Of a stretch of 64,000 nucleotides of DNA, positions 45,701 through 60,000 are shown piece by piece (the stretch's first letter is position 1; every line of letters begins with the position of its first letter). The position numbers and the translations under genes are program-made. The stretch is taken from positions 18,294,896 to 18,358,895 of the forward strand of contig OX393549.1 of assembly GCA_947650365.1 (NCBI GenBank), in the 5' to 3' direction. The DNA is from Chamaelirium japonicum (taxonomy: Eukaryota; Streptophyta; Magnoliopsida; Liliales; Melanthiaceae). Below the pieces are notes generated by a model, which had not been told where the DNA came from, did no database searches, and saw nothing but the letters and a program-made list of their open reading frames with translations.

Positions 45701-46550
45701 GGTTTTTTGCCGATCACTCGAACCTTGACCGGATATTTTTCACCGATCGGACAAACATGTCCGATCGGCGAAAGTTATCTGATCGGTCAAATTTCTACTG
45801 GATCTGGCAAAAAACCAAGGTTTTTTGCCGATCACTCGAACCTTGACCGGATATTTCTTCACCGATCGGACAAACATGTCCGATCGGCGAAAGTTATCTG
45901 ATCGGTCAAATTTCTACTGGATCTGGCAAAAAACCAAGGTTTTTTGCCGATCACTCGAACCTTGACCGGATATTTTTCACCGATCGGACAAACATGTCCG
46001 ATCGGCGAAAGTTATCTGATCGGTCAAATTTCTACTGGATCTGGCAAAAAACCAAGGTTTTTTGCCGATCACTCGAACCTTGACCGGATATTTTTTCACC
46101 GATCGGACAAACATGTCCGATCGGCGAAAGTTATCTGATCGGTCAAATTTCTACTGGATCTGGCAAAAAACCAAGGTTTTTTGCCGATCACTCGAACCTT
46201 GACCGGATATTTCTTCACCGATCGGACAAACATGTCCGATCGGCGAAAGTTATCTGATCGGTCAAATTTCTACTGGATCTGGTAAAAAACCAAGGTTTTT
46301 TGCCGATCACTCGAACCTTGACCGGATATTTTTCACCGATCGGACAAACATGTCCGATCGGCGAAAGTTATCTGATCGGTCAAATTTCTACTGGATCTGG
46401 CAAAAAACCAAGGTTTTTTGCCGATCACTCGAACCTTGACCGGATATTTTTTCACCGATCGGACAAACATGTCCGATCGGCGAAAGTTATCTGATCGGTC
46501 AAATTTCTACTGGATCTGGCAAAAACCAAGGTTTTTTGCCGATCACTCGA
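42764..46550 (+). repeat. E2 tandem array, about 32 units of 118-119 bp
   Basis: Units start CCTTGACCGGATATTT. Each holds an inverted repeat with 11-bp arms CCGATCGGACA and TGTCCGATCGG around a 4-base loop, then CTGATCGGTCAAATTTCTAC, TGGATCTGGCAAAAAACC and GGTTTTTTGCCGATCACTCG. Copies are nearly identical, so amplification is recent. From about unit 8, units with ATATTTTTCACC and ATATTTCTTCACC often alternate, giving 237-bp dimers; a CAAAAACC deletion marker recurs at 44744, 45691 and 46520. The repeated 64-85-residue frames here are artefacts. Confidence 0.95.
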
Positions 46551-47150
46551 TTCTTGACCGGTTGAATTTTGCCCGATCGGTCAAAATTTGACCGATCGGT
46601 CAAAAGTGACCGATCGGTCAAAAGTGACCGATCGGCCAAATTTCAGCTGATCGGTCAAATTTACTACTGGATCGGTCAAAAAACTCTGTTTTTTGACCGA
46701 TCACTCGATTCTTGACCGGTTGAATTTTGCCCGATCGGTCAAAATTTGACCGATCGGTCAAAAGTGACCGATCGGTCAAAATTTAACCGATCGGCCAAAT
46801 TTCAGCTGATCGGTCAAATTTACTACTGGATCGGTCAAAAAACTCTGTTTTTTGACCGATCACTCGATTCTTGACCGGTTGAATTTTGCCCGATCGGTCA
46901 AAATTTGACCGATCGGTCAAAAGTGACCGATCGGTCAAAATTTAACCGATCGGCCAAATTTCAGCTGATCGGTCAAAAATACTACTGAATCGGTCAAAAA
47001 ACCCTGTTTTTTGACCGATCACCCGATTCTTGACCGGTTGAATTTTGACCGATCGGTCAAAATTTGACCGATCGGTCAAAATTTGACCGATCGGTCAAAT
47101 TTGACCGATCGGTCAAATTTGACCGATCGGTCCAAATTGACCGATCAGTC
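46551..47150 (+). repeat. E2 second array, about 159-bp units
   Basis: Units start TTCTTGACCGGTTGAATTTT near 46551, 46709, 46868 and 47027 (last one partial). They are built from the perfect palindrome TTTGACCGATCGGTCAAA and its variants, with AACTCTGTTTTTTGACCGATC near the end. Related to, but clearly different from, E1 12743-13108. Confidence 0.9.
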
Positions 47151-47259
47151 ACTTTTTTCTCTAACATGCGGCAAGTTTCTTCGTGTCCGTTTTTCTAAAC
47201 AGGAAGTTGCTATTTTTTGCACCAAGTCCAAGCCAGCTAGAATGCACTCTAGCTAACTT

Positions 47260-47267
47260 GGAGGGGG
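47260..47267 (+). other. E2 polypurine tract
   Basis: GGAGGGGG, four bases before the 3' LTR. The preceding 47151-47259 is non-coding. Confidence 0.85.
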
Positions 47268-47271
47268 TAAC

Positions 47272-48002
47272 TGTGGGTGCAAATTTTGGCATAAATCTAC
47301 CACGGGACCCGCCAGCCCTGCCTGGTGGGCCCACGAGGACTACAGCGGGACCCACCGGCCCTGCCTGGTGGGCCCACGAGGACTACAGCGGGACCCACCG
47401 GCCCTACCTGGTGGGCCCACGAGGACTACAGCGGGACCCACCGGCCCTGCCTGGTGGACCCACGAGGACTACAACGGGACCCACCAGCCCTGCCTGGTGG
47501 ACCCCCGAAGACAACCGCAGGGCCCACAACTTTACCTGGAGAATCCCCAGATACTACAGCGGAAACCGCCATTCGCCACCCGGAGTGCCTATAAATAGCA
47601 GAGCCTTCGAATGTAAAAGGGATCCAGATCCACAAATCTGATTTCCACTCTGAGATCTGACTTTCAGAACCAGAGCTCTGGGATTTCACACTTCCGATCT
47701 ACCATCTCCCTTTGATCTTCTTTCAGAAAGATCAGTGTTTACAGTGATACTCGGCCTGTCGAGATCACTTCAACATAAGTGTTAGTGAATTCGGGTTGCA
47801 CCCTATAGCACGGAGACGTAGGCTTCGGCTGAACTCCGAGATCACTTCTCGTGTCAAACTCTCTGATTGCATCTCTCTGTTTACAAATCAAAAGCTTCAA
47901 CTTCGATCAACAGATCGACCAACGATCTTCGACGTCAACACGAACATTCAATTGACTGGTGCTGCGAGAGTCTTCGGGTCGGCACGAAGATTTTCCCCCA
48001 CA
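47272..48002 (+). repeat. E2 3' LTR
   Basis: 731 bp; I find no difference from 32212-32942. It has U3 repeats at 47304-47521 and TATAAATAG at 47590-47598. Identity means very recent insertion. Confidence 0.96.
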
Positions 48003-48007
48003 GTATC
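48003..48007. repeat. Target site duplication GTATC, right copy (E2)
   Basis: Follows the LTR end directly and continues as satellite (CATTCTAAATCATTCG). Confidence 0.94.
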
Positions 48008-51000
48008 CATTCTAAATCATTCGTACGATCCATTCTAATTCATTCGTACGATCCATTCTAAATCATTCGTACAATCCATTCTATTTCATTCATACGATCA
48101 ATTCTAATTCATTAGCACGATCCATTCTAATTCATTCGTACGATCCATTCAAATTCATTCGCACGATCCATTCTAATTCATTCGTACAATCCATTCTATT
48201 TCATTCGTACGATCCATTCTTACTCATTCGTATGATCCATTCTAATTCATTCGCACGAATGTATCGATTCTAATCCATTCGTACGATCCATTCTAATCCA
48301 TTCGTACGATCCATTCTAAATCATTCGCATGAATGTAACCATTCTAATTCATTTATTTCATCCATTCTAATTCATTCGTACGATCCATTCTAATTCATTC
48401 GTCCGATCCATTCTAATTCATTCGCACGAATGTATCCATTCTAAACCATTCATGCGATCCATTCTAATTTATTCGTACGATCCATTCTAATTCATTCGCA
48501 CGAATGTATCCATTCTAATTCATTCGTACGATCCATTCTAATTCATTCGTATGATCCATTCTAATTCATTCGTAAGATCCATTCTAATTCATTCATACGA
48601 TCCATTCTAATTTATTCGTACGATCCATTCTAATTCATTCGCACGAATATATCCATTCTAGTTCATTCATACGATCCATTCTAATTCATTCGCACGATCC
48701 ATTCTAATTCATTCATACGATCCATTCTAATTCATTCGTATGATCCATTCTAATTCATTCGCACGATCCATTCTAATTCATTCGTACGATCCATTCTAAT
48801 TCTTTCACACGATCCATTCTAATTCATTCGTACGATCCATTCTAATTCATTCGCACGATCCATTCTAATTCATTCGTACGATCCATTCTAATTCATTCAT
48901 ACGATCTATTCTAATTCATTCGTACGATCCATTCTAATTCATTCGCACAAATGTATCCATTCTAATTCATTCGTACGATCCATTCTAATTCATTCGCACG
49001 ATCCATTCTAATTCATTCGCACATCTGTTCTTATTCATTCGCACAATCCATTCTAATTCATTCGCACGAATGTATCCATTCTAATTCATTCGTACGATCC
49101 ATTCTAATTCATTCGTACGATCCATTCTAATTAATTCGTATGATCCATTCTAATTCATTCGTACGATCCATTCTAATTCATTCATACAATCCATTCTAAT
49201 TCTTTCACACGATCCATTCTAATTCATTCGTACGATCCATTCTAATTCATTCGTGCAATCCATTCTATTTCATTCGTACGATCCATTCTTACTCATTCGT
49301 ACGATCCATTCTAATTCATTCACACGAATGTATCCATTCGTACGAATGAATTAGAATAGATTGTACGAATGAATTAGAATCGATCGTACGAATGAATTAG
49401 AATGGATCGTACGAATGAATTAGAATGGATCGTACGAAGGAATTAGAATGGATCGTACGAATGAATTAGAATGGATCGTACGAATGAATTAGAATGGATC
49501 GTACGAATGAATTAGAATGGATCGTGCGAATGAATTAGAATGGATCGTACGAATGAATTAGAATGGATATATTCGTGCAAATGAATTAGAATGGATCATA
49601 TGAATGAATTAGAATAGATCATATGAGTGAATTAGAACGGATAGTACGAATGAAGTAGAATGGATCGTATGAATGAATTAGAATGGATACATTCGTGCGA
49701 ATGAATTAGAATGGATCGTATGAATGAATTAGAATAGATTGTGCGAATGAATTAGAATGGATCGTACGAATGAATTAGAATGGATACATTTGTGCGAATA
49801 AATTAGAATGGATTGTATGAATGAATTAGAATGGATCGTACGAATGAATTAGAATGGATCGTACGAATGAATTAGAATGGATCGTACGAATGAATTAGAA
49901 TGGATCGTACGAATGATTTAGAATGGATCGTACGAAGGAATTAGAATGGATCGTACGAATGAATTAGAATGGATCGTACGATTGAATTAGAATGGATCAT
50001 ACGAATGAGTAAGAATGGATCGTTTGAATGAATTAGATTGGATCGTACGATCCATTCTAATTCATTAGCATGGATCGTGCTAATGAATTAGAATGGAATA
50101 TACGAATGAATTAGAATGGATCGTAGAATGGATCGTACGAATGAATTAGAATGGATCGTACGAATAAATTAGAATAGATCATAGGAATGAATTAGAATGG
50201 ATCGTGCAAATGAATTAGAATGGATACATTCGTGCGAATGAATTAGAATGGATCGTGCGAATGAATTAGAATGGATCGTACGAATGAATTAGAATGGATA
50301 TATTTGAACGAATAAATTAGAATGGATCATACGAATGAATTAGAATGGATCGTACGAATGAATTAGAATGGATAGTGCGAATGAATTAGAATCGATCGTA
50401 CGAATGAATTAGAATGGATCGTACGAATGAATTAGAATGGATCATACGAATGAGTAAAAATGGATCGTACGAATGAATTAGAATGGATCGTACGAATGAA
50501 TTAGAATGGATCGTACGAATAAATTAGAATGGATACATTCATCCGAATGAATTAGAATGGATCATACGAATGAGTAAGAATGGATCGTACGAATGAAATA
50601 GAATAGATTGTACGAATGAATTAGAATGGATCCTAGTACGATCCATTCTAATTCATTCGTACGATCCATTCTAATTCATTCATACAATCCATTCTAATTC
50701 TTTCACACGATCCATTCTAATTCATTCGTACGATCCATTCTAATTCATTCGTGCAATCCATTCTATTTCATTCGTACGATCCATTCTTACTCATTTGTAT
50801 GATCCATTCTAATTCATTCACACGAATGTATCCATTCGTACGAATGAATTAGAATAGATTGTACGAATGAATTAGAATGGATCGTACGAATGAATTAGAA
50901 TGGATCGTACGAAGGAATTAGAATGGATCGTACGAATGAATTAGAATAGATTGTACGAATGAATTAGAATAGATCGTACGAATGAATTAGAATGGATCGT

Positions 51001-54000
51001 ACGAAGGAATTAGAATGGATCGTACGAATGAATTAGAATGGATCGTGTGAAAGAATTAGAATGGATTGTATGAATGAATTAGAATAGATCGTATGAATGA
51101 ATTAGAATGGATTGTACGAATGAATTAGAATGGATCGTACGAATGAATTAGAACGGATCATACGAATGAATTAGAATGGATACATTCGTGCGAAAGAATT
51201 AGAATAGATCGTATGAATGAATTAGAATGGATCCTATGAATGAATTAGAATGGATCGTGCAAATGAATTAGAATGGATCGTACGAATGAATAAGAATGGA
51301 TCGTGCTAATGAATTAGAATTGATCGAACGAATGAATTAGCATGGATCGTGCTAATGAATTAGACTGGAACGTACGAATGAATTAGAATGGATCGTGTGA
51401 AAGAATTAGGATGGATTGTATGAATGAATTAGAAAGAATTCGTACGATCCATTCGAATTCATTCGCACGATCCATTCTAATTCATTCATACGATCCATTC
51501 TAATTCATTCGTACGATCCATTTTAATTCATTCGCACAAATGTATCCATTCTAATTCATTCATACGATCCATTCTAATTCATTCGCACGATCCATTCTAA
51601 TTCATTCGTACGATCCATTCTAATTCATTCGCACGATCCATTCTAATTCATTCGTACGATCCATTCTAATTCATTCATACGATCCATTCTAATTCATTCG
51701 TATGATCCATTCTAATTCATTCGCACAAATGTATCCATTCTAATTCATTCGTACGATCCATTCTAATTCATTCGCACGATCCATTCTAATTCATTCGTAC
51801 GATCCATTCTAATTCTCTCACACGATCCATTCTAATTCATTCGTACGATCCATTCTAATTCATTCACACGATCCATTCTAATTCATTCGTACGATCCATT
51901 CTAATTCATTCGCACGAATGTATCCATTCTAGTTCATTCGTACGATCCATTCTAATTCATTCGTACGATCCATTCAAATTCATTCGCACGATCCATTCTA
52001 ATTCATTCGTACGATCCATTCTAATTCATTCATACGATCCATTCTAATTCATTCGTACAATCCATTCTAATTCATTCACACAAATGTATCCATTCTAATT
52101 CATTCATACGATCTATTCTAATTCATTCGCACGATCCATTCTAATTCATTCGTACGATCCATTCTAATTCATTCGCACGATCTGTTCTTATTCATTCGCA
52201 CAATCCATTCTAATTCATTCGCACGAATGTATCCATTCTAATTCATTCGTACGATCCATTCTAATTCATTCGTACGATCCATTCTAATTCATTCGTATGA
52301 TCCATTCAAATTAATTCATATGATCCATTCTAATTCATTCGTACCATCCATTCTAATTCATTCATACAATCCATTCTAATTCATTCGCACGAATGTATCC
52401 ATTCTAATTAATTCGTACGATCCATTCTAATTCATTCGTATGATCTATTCTTATTCATTCGCACGATCCAGTCTAATTGATTCGCACGATCCATTCTAAT
52501 TCATTCGCACGAATGTATCCATTCTAATTCATTCGTACGATCCATTCTAATTCATTAATATGATCCATTCTAATTCATTCATACGATCCATTCTAATTCA
52601 TTCGCACGAATGTATCCATTCTAGTTCATTCGTACGATCCATTCTAATTCATTAGTACGATCCATTCTAATTCATTCGCACGATCCATTCTAATTCATTC
52701 GTACGATCCATTCTAATTCATTCATACGATCCATTCTAATTCATTCGTACGATCAATTCTAATTCATTCGCACAAATGTATCCATTCTAATTCATTCGTA
52801 CGATCCATTCTAATTCATTCGCACGATCCATTCTAATTCATTCGTACGATCCATTCTAATTCTTTCACACGATCCATTCTAATTCATTCGTACGATCCAT
52901 TCTAATTCATTCGCACGATCCATTCTAATTCATTCGTACGATCCGTTCTAATTCATTCGTAAGATCCATTCTAATTCATTCGTACGATCCATTCTAATTC
53001 ATTCGTACGATCCATTCTAATTCATTCGCACGAATGTATCCATTCTAGTTCATTCGTACGATCCATTCTAGTTCATTCGTACGATCCATTCTAATTCATT
53101 CGTACGATCCATTCTAATTCATTCGTATGATCCATTCTAATTAATTCGTATGATCCATTCTAATTCATTCGTACGATCCATTTTAATTCATTCATACAAT
53201 CCATTCTAATTCATTCGCACGAATGTATCCATTCTAATTAATTCGTACGATCCATTCTAATTCATTCGTATGATCCATTCTTATTCATTCGCACGATCCA
53301 GTCTAATGGATTTGCACGATCCATTCTAATTCATTCGGACGAATGTATCCATTCTAATTCATTCGTACGATCCATTCTAATTCTTTAATATGATCCATTC
53401 TAATTCATATGCACAAAGGTATCCATTCTAATCCATTCGTATGATCCATTCTAATTCATTCGTATGATCCATTCTAATTCATTCGCTCGAATGTATCCAT
53501 TCTAATCCATTCATACGATCCATTCTAATCCATTCGTACGATCTATTCTAATTCATTCACACAAATGTATCCATTCTAATTCATTCGTACGATCCATTCT
53601 AATTCATTCGCACGATACATTCTAATTCATTCGTGCGATCCATTCGAATTCATTCGCACGATCCATGCTAATTCATTCGTTCGATCAATTCTAATTCATT
53701 CGTACAATCTATTATATTTCATTCGTACGATCCATTCTTACTCATTCGTATGATCCATTCTAATTAATTCGGATGAATGTATCCATTCTAATTTATTCGT
53801 ACGATCCATTCTAATTCATTCGTACGATCCATTCTAATTCATTCGTACGTTCCATTCTAATTCATTAGCACGATCCATGCTAATTCATTCGTTCGATCAA
53901 TTCTAATTCATTAGCACGATCCATTCTAATTCATTCGTACGATCCATTCTAATTCATTCGTACGATCCATTCTAATTCATTCGCACGAATGTATCCATTC

Positions 54001-57000
54001 TAGTTCATTCGTACGATCCATTCTTATTCATTCGTACGATCCATTCTAATTCATTCGCACGATCCATTCTAATTCATTCGTACGATCCATTCTAATTCAT
54101 TCGTACGATCCATTCTAATTCATTCGTACGATCCATTCTAATTAATTCGTACAATTTATTCTAATTCATTCGTACGAATGGATACATTCGTGTGAATGAA
54201 TTAGAATGGATCGTACGAATGAGTAAGAATGGATCGTACGAATGAAATAGAATGGATTGCACGAATGAATTAGAATGGATCGTACGAATGAATTAGAATG
54301 GATCGTGTGAAAGAATTAGAATGGATTGTATGAATGAATTAGAATAGATCGTATGAATGAATTAGAATGGATCGTACGAATGAATTAGAATGGATCGTAC
54401 GAATGAACTCGAATGGATACATTCGTGCGAATGAATTAGAATGGATCGTACGAATGAATTAGAATGGATCGTACGAATGAATTAGAATGGATCTTACGAA
54501 TGAATTAGAATGGATCGTACGAATGCATGATCCATGCTAATTCATTCATTCGATCAATTCTAATTCATTAGCACGATCCATTCTAATTCATTCGTACGAT
54601 CCATTCAAATTCATTCGCACGATCCATTCTAATTCATTCGTACGATCCATTCTAATTCATTCATACAATCCATTCTAATTCATTCGCACGAATGTATCCA
54701 TTCTAATTAATTTGTACGATCCATTCTAATTCATTCGTATGATCCATTCTTATACATTCGCACGATCCAGTCTAATGGATTCGCACGATCCATTCTAATT
54801 CATTCGCACGAATGTATCCATTCTAATTCTTTCGTACGATCCATTCTAATTCATTAATATGATCCAATCTATTTCATTCGTACGATCCATTCTATTTCAT
54901 TCGTACGATCCATTCTTACTCATTCATATGATCCATTCTAATTCATTCGGACGAATGTATCCATTCTAATTTATTCGTACGATCCATTCTAATTCATTCG
55001 TACAATCCATTCTAATTCATTCGTACGATCCATTCTAATTCATTCGTCCGATCCATTCTAATTCATTCGCACGAATGTATCCATTCTAATTCATTCGTAC
55101 GGTCCATTCTAATTCATTCGCACAATCCATTCTATTTCATTCGTACGATCCATTCTTACTCATTCGTATGATCCATTATGGATACATTCGTGCGAATGAA
55201 TTAGAATGGATCATACGAATGAGTAAGAATGGATCGTACGAATGAAATAGAATGGATTGTGCGAATGAATTAGAATGGATCGTACGAATGAATTAGAATG
55301 GATCGTGTGAAAGAATTAGAATGGACTGTATGAATGAATTAGAATAGATCGTATGAATGAATTAGAATGGATCGTACGAATGAATTAGAATGGATCGTAC
55401 GAATGAACTAGAATGGATACATTCGTGCGAATGAATTAGAATGGATCGTACGAATGAATTAGAATGGATCGTACGAATGAATTAGAATGGATCTTACGAA
55501 TGAATTAGAATGGATCGTACGAATGCACGATCCATGCTAATTCATTCGTTCGATCAATTCTAATTCATTAGCACGATCCATTCTAATTCATTCGTACGAT
55601 CCATTCTAATTCATTCGCACGATCCATTCTAATTCATTCGTACGATCCATTCTAATTCTTTCACACGATCCTTTCTAATTCATTCGTACGATCCATTCTA
55701 ATTCATTCGTACGATCTATTCTATTTCATTCGGACGATCCATTCTTACTCATTCGTACGATCCATTCTAATTCATTCGTTCGATCCATTCTAAATCATTC
55801 GCACGAATGTATCCATTCTAATTCATTCGTTCGATCAATTCTAATTCATTAGCACGATCCATTCAAATTCATTCGTACGATCCATTCTAATTCATTCGCA
55901 CGATCCATTCTAATTCATTCATAGGATCCATTCTAATTCATTCATACGATCTATTCTAATTCTTTCGCACGAATGTATCCATTCTAATTCATTCGCACGA
56001 ATGTATCCATTCTAATTCATTCGTACGATCCATTTCAATTCATTCGTACAATCCATTCTAATTCATTCGTACGATACATTCAAATTCATTCATACGATCT
56101 ATTCTAATTCATTCATACAATCCATTCTAATTCTTTCACACGATCCATTTTAATTCATTCATACGATCCATTCTAATTCATTCGCACAATCCATTCTATT
56201 TCATTCGTACGATCCATTCTTACTCATTGGTACGATCCATTCTAATTCATTCGCACGAATGTATCCATTCTAATTCATTCGTACGAATCCATTCTAATTC
56301 ATTCGTACAATCTATTCTATTTCATTCGTACGATCCATTCTTACTCATTCGTATGATCCATTCTAATTCATTCGGACGAATGTATCCATTCTAATTTATT
56401 CGTACGATCCATTCTAATTCATTCGTACGATCCATTCTAATTCATTCGTACGATCCATTCTAATTCATTCGCACGAATGTATCCATTCTAATTCATTCGT
56501 ACGGTCCATTCTAATTCATTCGTACGATCCATTCTAATTCATTCGTAAGATCCATTCTAATTCATTCGTACGATCCATTCTAATTCATTCGTATGATCCA
56601 TTCTAATTCATTCGCACGATCCATGCTAATGAATTAGAATGTATCGTACGAATGAATTAGAATGGATCGTACGAATGAATTAGAATGGATCTTACGAATG
56701 AATTAGAATGGATCGTACGAATGAATTAGAATGGATCGTACGAATGAATTAGAATGGATCTTACGAATGAATTAGAATGGATCGTACGAATGAATTAGAA
56801 TGGATCGTACGAATGAATTAGATTGGATACATTCGTGCGAATGAATTAGAATGGATCGGACGAATGAATTAGAATGGATCGTACGAATAAATTAGAATGG
56901 ATCAAATGAATGAATTAGAATGGTTACATTCATGCGAATAAATTAGAATGGATCGTACGAATGGATTAAAATGGATCGTACGAATGGATTAGAATGGATA

Positions 57001-60000
57001 CATTCGAGCGAATAAAAAATGGATCGTACGAATGAATTAGAATGGATCGTACGAATGGATTAGAATGGATCCTACGAATGGATTAGAATGGATACCTTTG
57101 TGCATATGAATTAGAATGGATCGTACGAATGAATTAGAATGGATCATATTAATGAATTAGAATGGATCGTACGAATGAATTAGAATGGATACATTCGTGC
57201 ACGATCCTTTCTAATTCATTCGCACGAATGTATCCATTCTAATTCATTCGTACGATCCATTCTAATTCATTAATATGATCCATTCTATTTCATTCGTACG
57301 ATCCATTCTTACTCATTCGTATGATCCATTCTAATTCATTCGCACGAATGTATCCATTTTAAATCATTCGTACGATCCATTCTGATTCATTCGTACGATC
57401 CATTCTAAATCATTCGTACAATCCATTCTATTTCATTCGTACGAACAATTCTAATTCATTAGCACGATCGATTCTAATTCATTCGTACGATCCATTCAAA
57501 TTCATTCACACGATCCATTCTAATTCGTTCGTACAATCCATTCTATTTCATTCTTACAATCCATTCTTACTCATTCGTATGATCCATTCTAATTCATTCG
57601 CACGAATGTATCCATTCTAATCCATTCGTACGATCCATTCTAATCCATTCGTACGATCAATTCTGAATCATTCGCATGAATGTAACCATTCTAATTCATT
57701 CATTTGATCCATTCTAATTCATTTGTACGATCCATTCTAACTCATTCGTCCGATCCATTCTAATTCATTCGCACGAATTTATCCATTCTAAACCATTCAT
57801 ACGATCCATTCTAATTTATTCGTACGATCCATTCTAATTCATTCGCACGAATGTATCCATTCTATTTCATTCGTACGATCCATTCTAATTCATTCGTACG
57901 ATCCATTCTAATTCATTCGTAAGATCCATTCTAATTCATTTGTATGATCCATTCTAATTCATTTGTACGATCCATTCTAATTCATTCGCACGAATGTATC
58001 CATTCTAGTTCATTCATAAGATCCATTCTAATTCATTCGCACGATCCATTCTAATTCATTCGTACGATCGATTCTAATTCATTCATACGATCCTGTCTAA
58101 TTCATTCGTACGATCCATTCTAATTCATTCGAACAAATGTATCCATTCTAATTTATTCGTACGATCCATTCTAATTCATTCGCACGATCCATTCTAATTC
58201 ATTCGTACGATCCATTCCAATTCTTTCACATGATCCATTCTAATTCATTCGTACGATCCATTCTAATTCATTCGCACGATCCATTCTAATTCATTCGTAC
58301 GATCCATTCTAATTCATTCGTACGATCCATTCTAATTCATTCGCACGATCTGTTCTTATTCATTTGCACAATCCATTCTAATTCATTCGCACGAATGTAT
58401 CCATTCTAATTCATTCGTACGATCCATTCTAATTCATTCGTACGATCCATTCTAATTCATTCGTATGATCCATTCTAATTAATTCGTATGATCCATTCTA
58501 ATTAGAATGGATCGTACGAATGAATTAGAATGGATCGTACGAATGAATTAGAATGGATCTTACGAATGAATTAGAATGGATCGTACGAATGAATTAGAAT
58601 GGATCGTACGTACGAATGAATTAGAATGGATACATTCGTGCGAATGAATTAGAATGGATCGGACGAATGAATTAGAATGGATCATACGAATGAATTAGAA
58701 TGGATCAAATGAATGAATTAGAATGGTTACATTCATGCGAATGAATTAGAATGGATCGTACGAATGGATTAGAATGGATCGTACGAATGGATTAGAATGG
58801 ATACATTCGAGCGAATGAATTAGAATGGATCGTACGAATGAATTAGAATGGATCGTACGAATGGATTAGAATGGATCCTACGAATGGATTAGAATGGATC
58901 GTACGAATGAATTAGAATGGATCATATTAATGAATTAGAATGGATGCATTCGTGCGAATGAATTAGAATGGATCGTACGAATGAATTAGAATGGATCATA
59001 CGAATGGATTAGAATGGATCCTACGAATGGATTAGAATATATACCTTTGTGCATATGAATTAGAATGGATCGTACGAATGAATTAGAATGGATCATATTA
59101 ATGAATTAGAATGGATCGTACGAATGAATTAGAATGGATACATTCGTGCACGATCCATTCTAATTCATTCGCACGAATGTATCCATTCTAATTCATTCGT
59201 ACGATCCATTCTAATTCATTAATATGATCCATTCTAATTCATTCGTACGATCCATTCTAATTCATATGCACAAAGGTATCCATTCTAATTCATTTGTACG
59301 ATCCATTCTAATTCAGGATCGTACGAATGAATTAGAATGGATACATTCGTGCGAATGAATTAGAATTGATCGTACGAATGAATTAGAATGGATCGTACGA
59401 ATGAATTAGAATGGATCGTACGAATGAATTAGAATGGATCGTATGAATGAATTAGAATGGATACATTCGTGCGAATGAATTAGAATGGATTGTGCGAATG
59501 AATAAGAACAGATTGTGCGAATGAATTAGAATGGATCGTACGAATGAATTAGAATGGATCGTGTGAAAGAATTAGAATGGATCGTACGAATGAATTAGAA
59601 TGGATCGTGCGAATGAATTAGAATGGATCGTACAAATGAATTAGAATGGATACATTTGTGCGAATGAATTAGAATGGATCGTACGAATGAATTAGAATGG
59701 ATCGTATGAATGAATTAGAATGGATCGTACGAATGAATTAGAATAGATCGTGTGAATGAATTAGAATAGATCGTATGAATGAATTAGAATGGATCGTACG
59801 AATGAACTAGAATGGATACATTCGTGCGAATGAATTAGAATGGATCATACGAATGAATTAGAATGGATCGTACGAATGAATTAGAATGGATCTTACGAAT
59901 GAATTAGAATGGATCGTACGAATGAATTAAAATGGATCGTACGAATGAATTAGAATGGATACATTCGTGCGAATGAATTAGAATGGATCGGACGAATGAA

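Larger units (their letters stand above)
32212..48002 (+). mobile_element. Element 2 (E2): young Tat-lineage Ty3/gypsy retrotransposon
   Basis: This 15.8-kb element has identical 731-bp LTRs (no difference in a line-by-line comparison; the copies lie exactly 15060 bp apart), a GTATC duplication, an intact PBS and polypurine tract, open gag and pol, an open spliced antisense gene and about 4.4 kb of tandem arrays. It belongs to the same family as E1 but has fewer U3 repeats and a different, longer 3' array. The archaeal-like RNase H places it in the Tat lineage. In-frame TAA (34849) and TAG (35554) divide gag, protease and RT. It sits in a minus-oriented satellite block, and similar uninterrupted satellite sequence exists near 19773 and 57350. 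Confidence 0.96.

Noticed and set aside
42867-46494. Series of 64-85-residue ORFs starting MPITRTLTGY
   Set aside because: Each is one or two units of the 118-bp tandem array; the frames end wherever a unit has one extra base. No sign of coding constraint.
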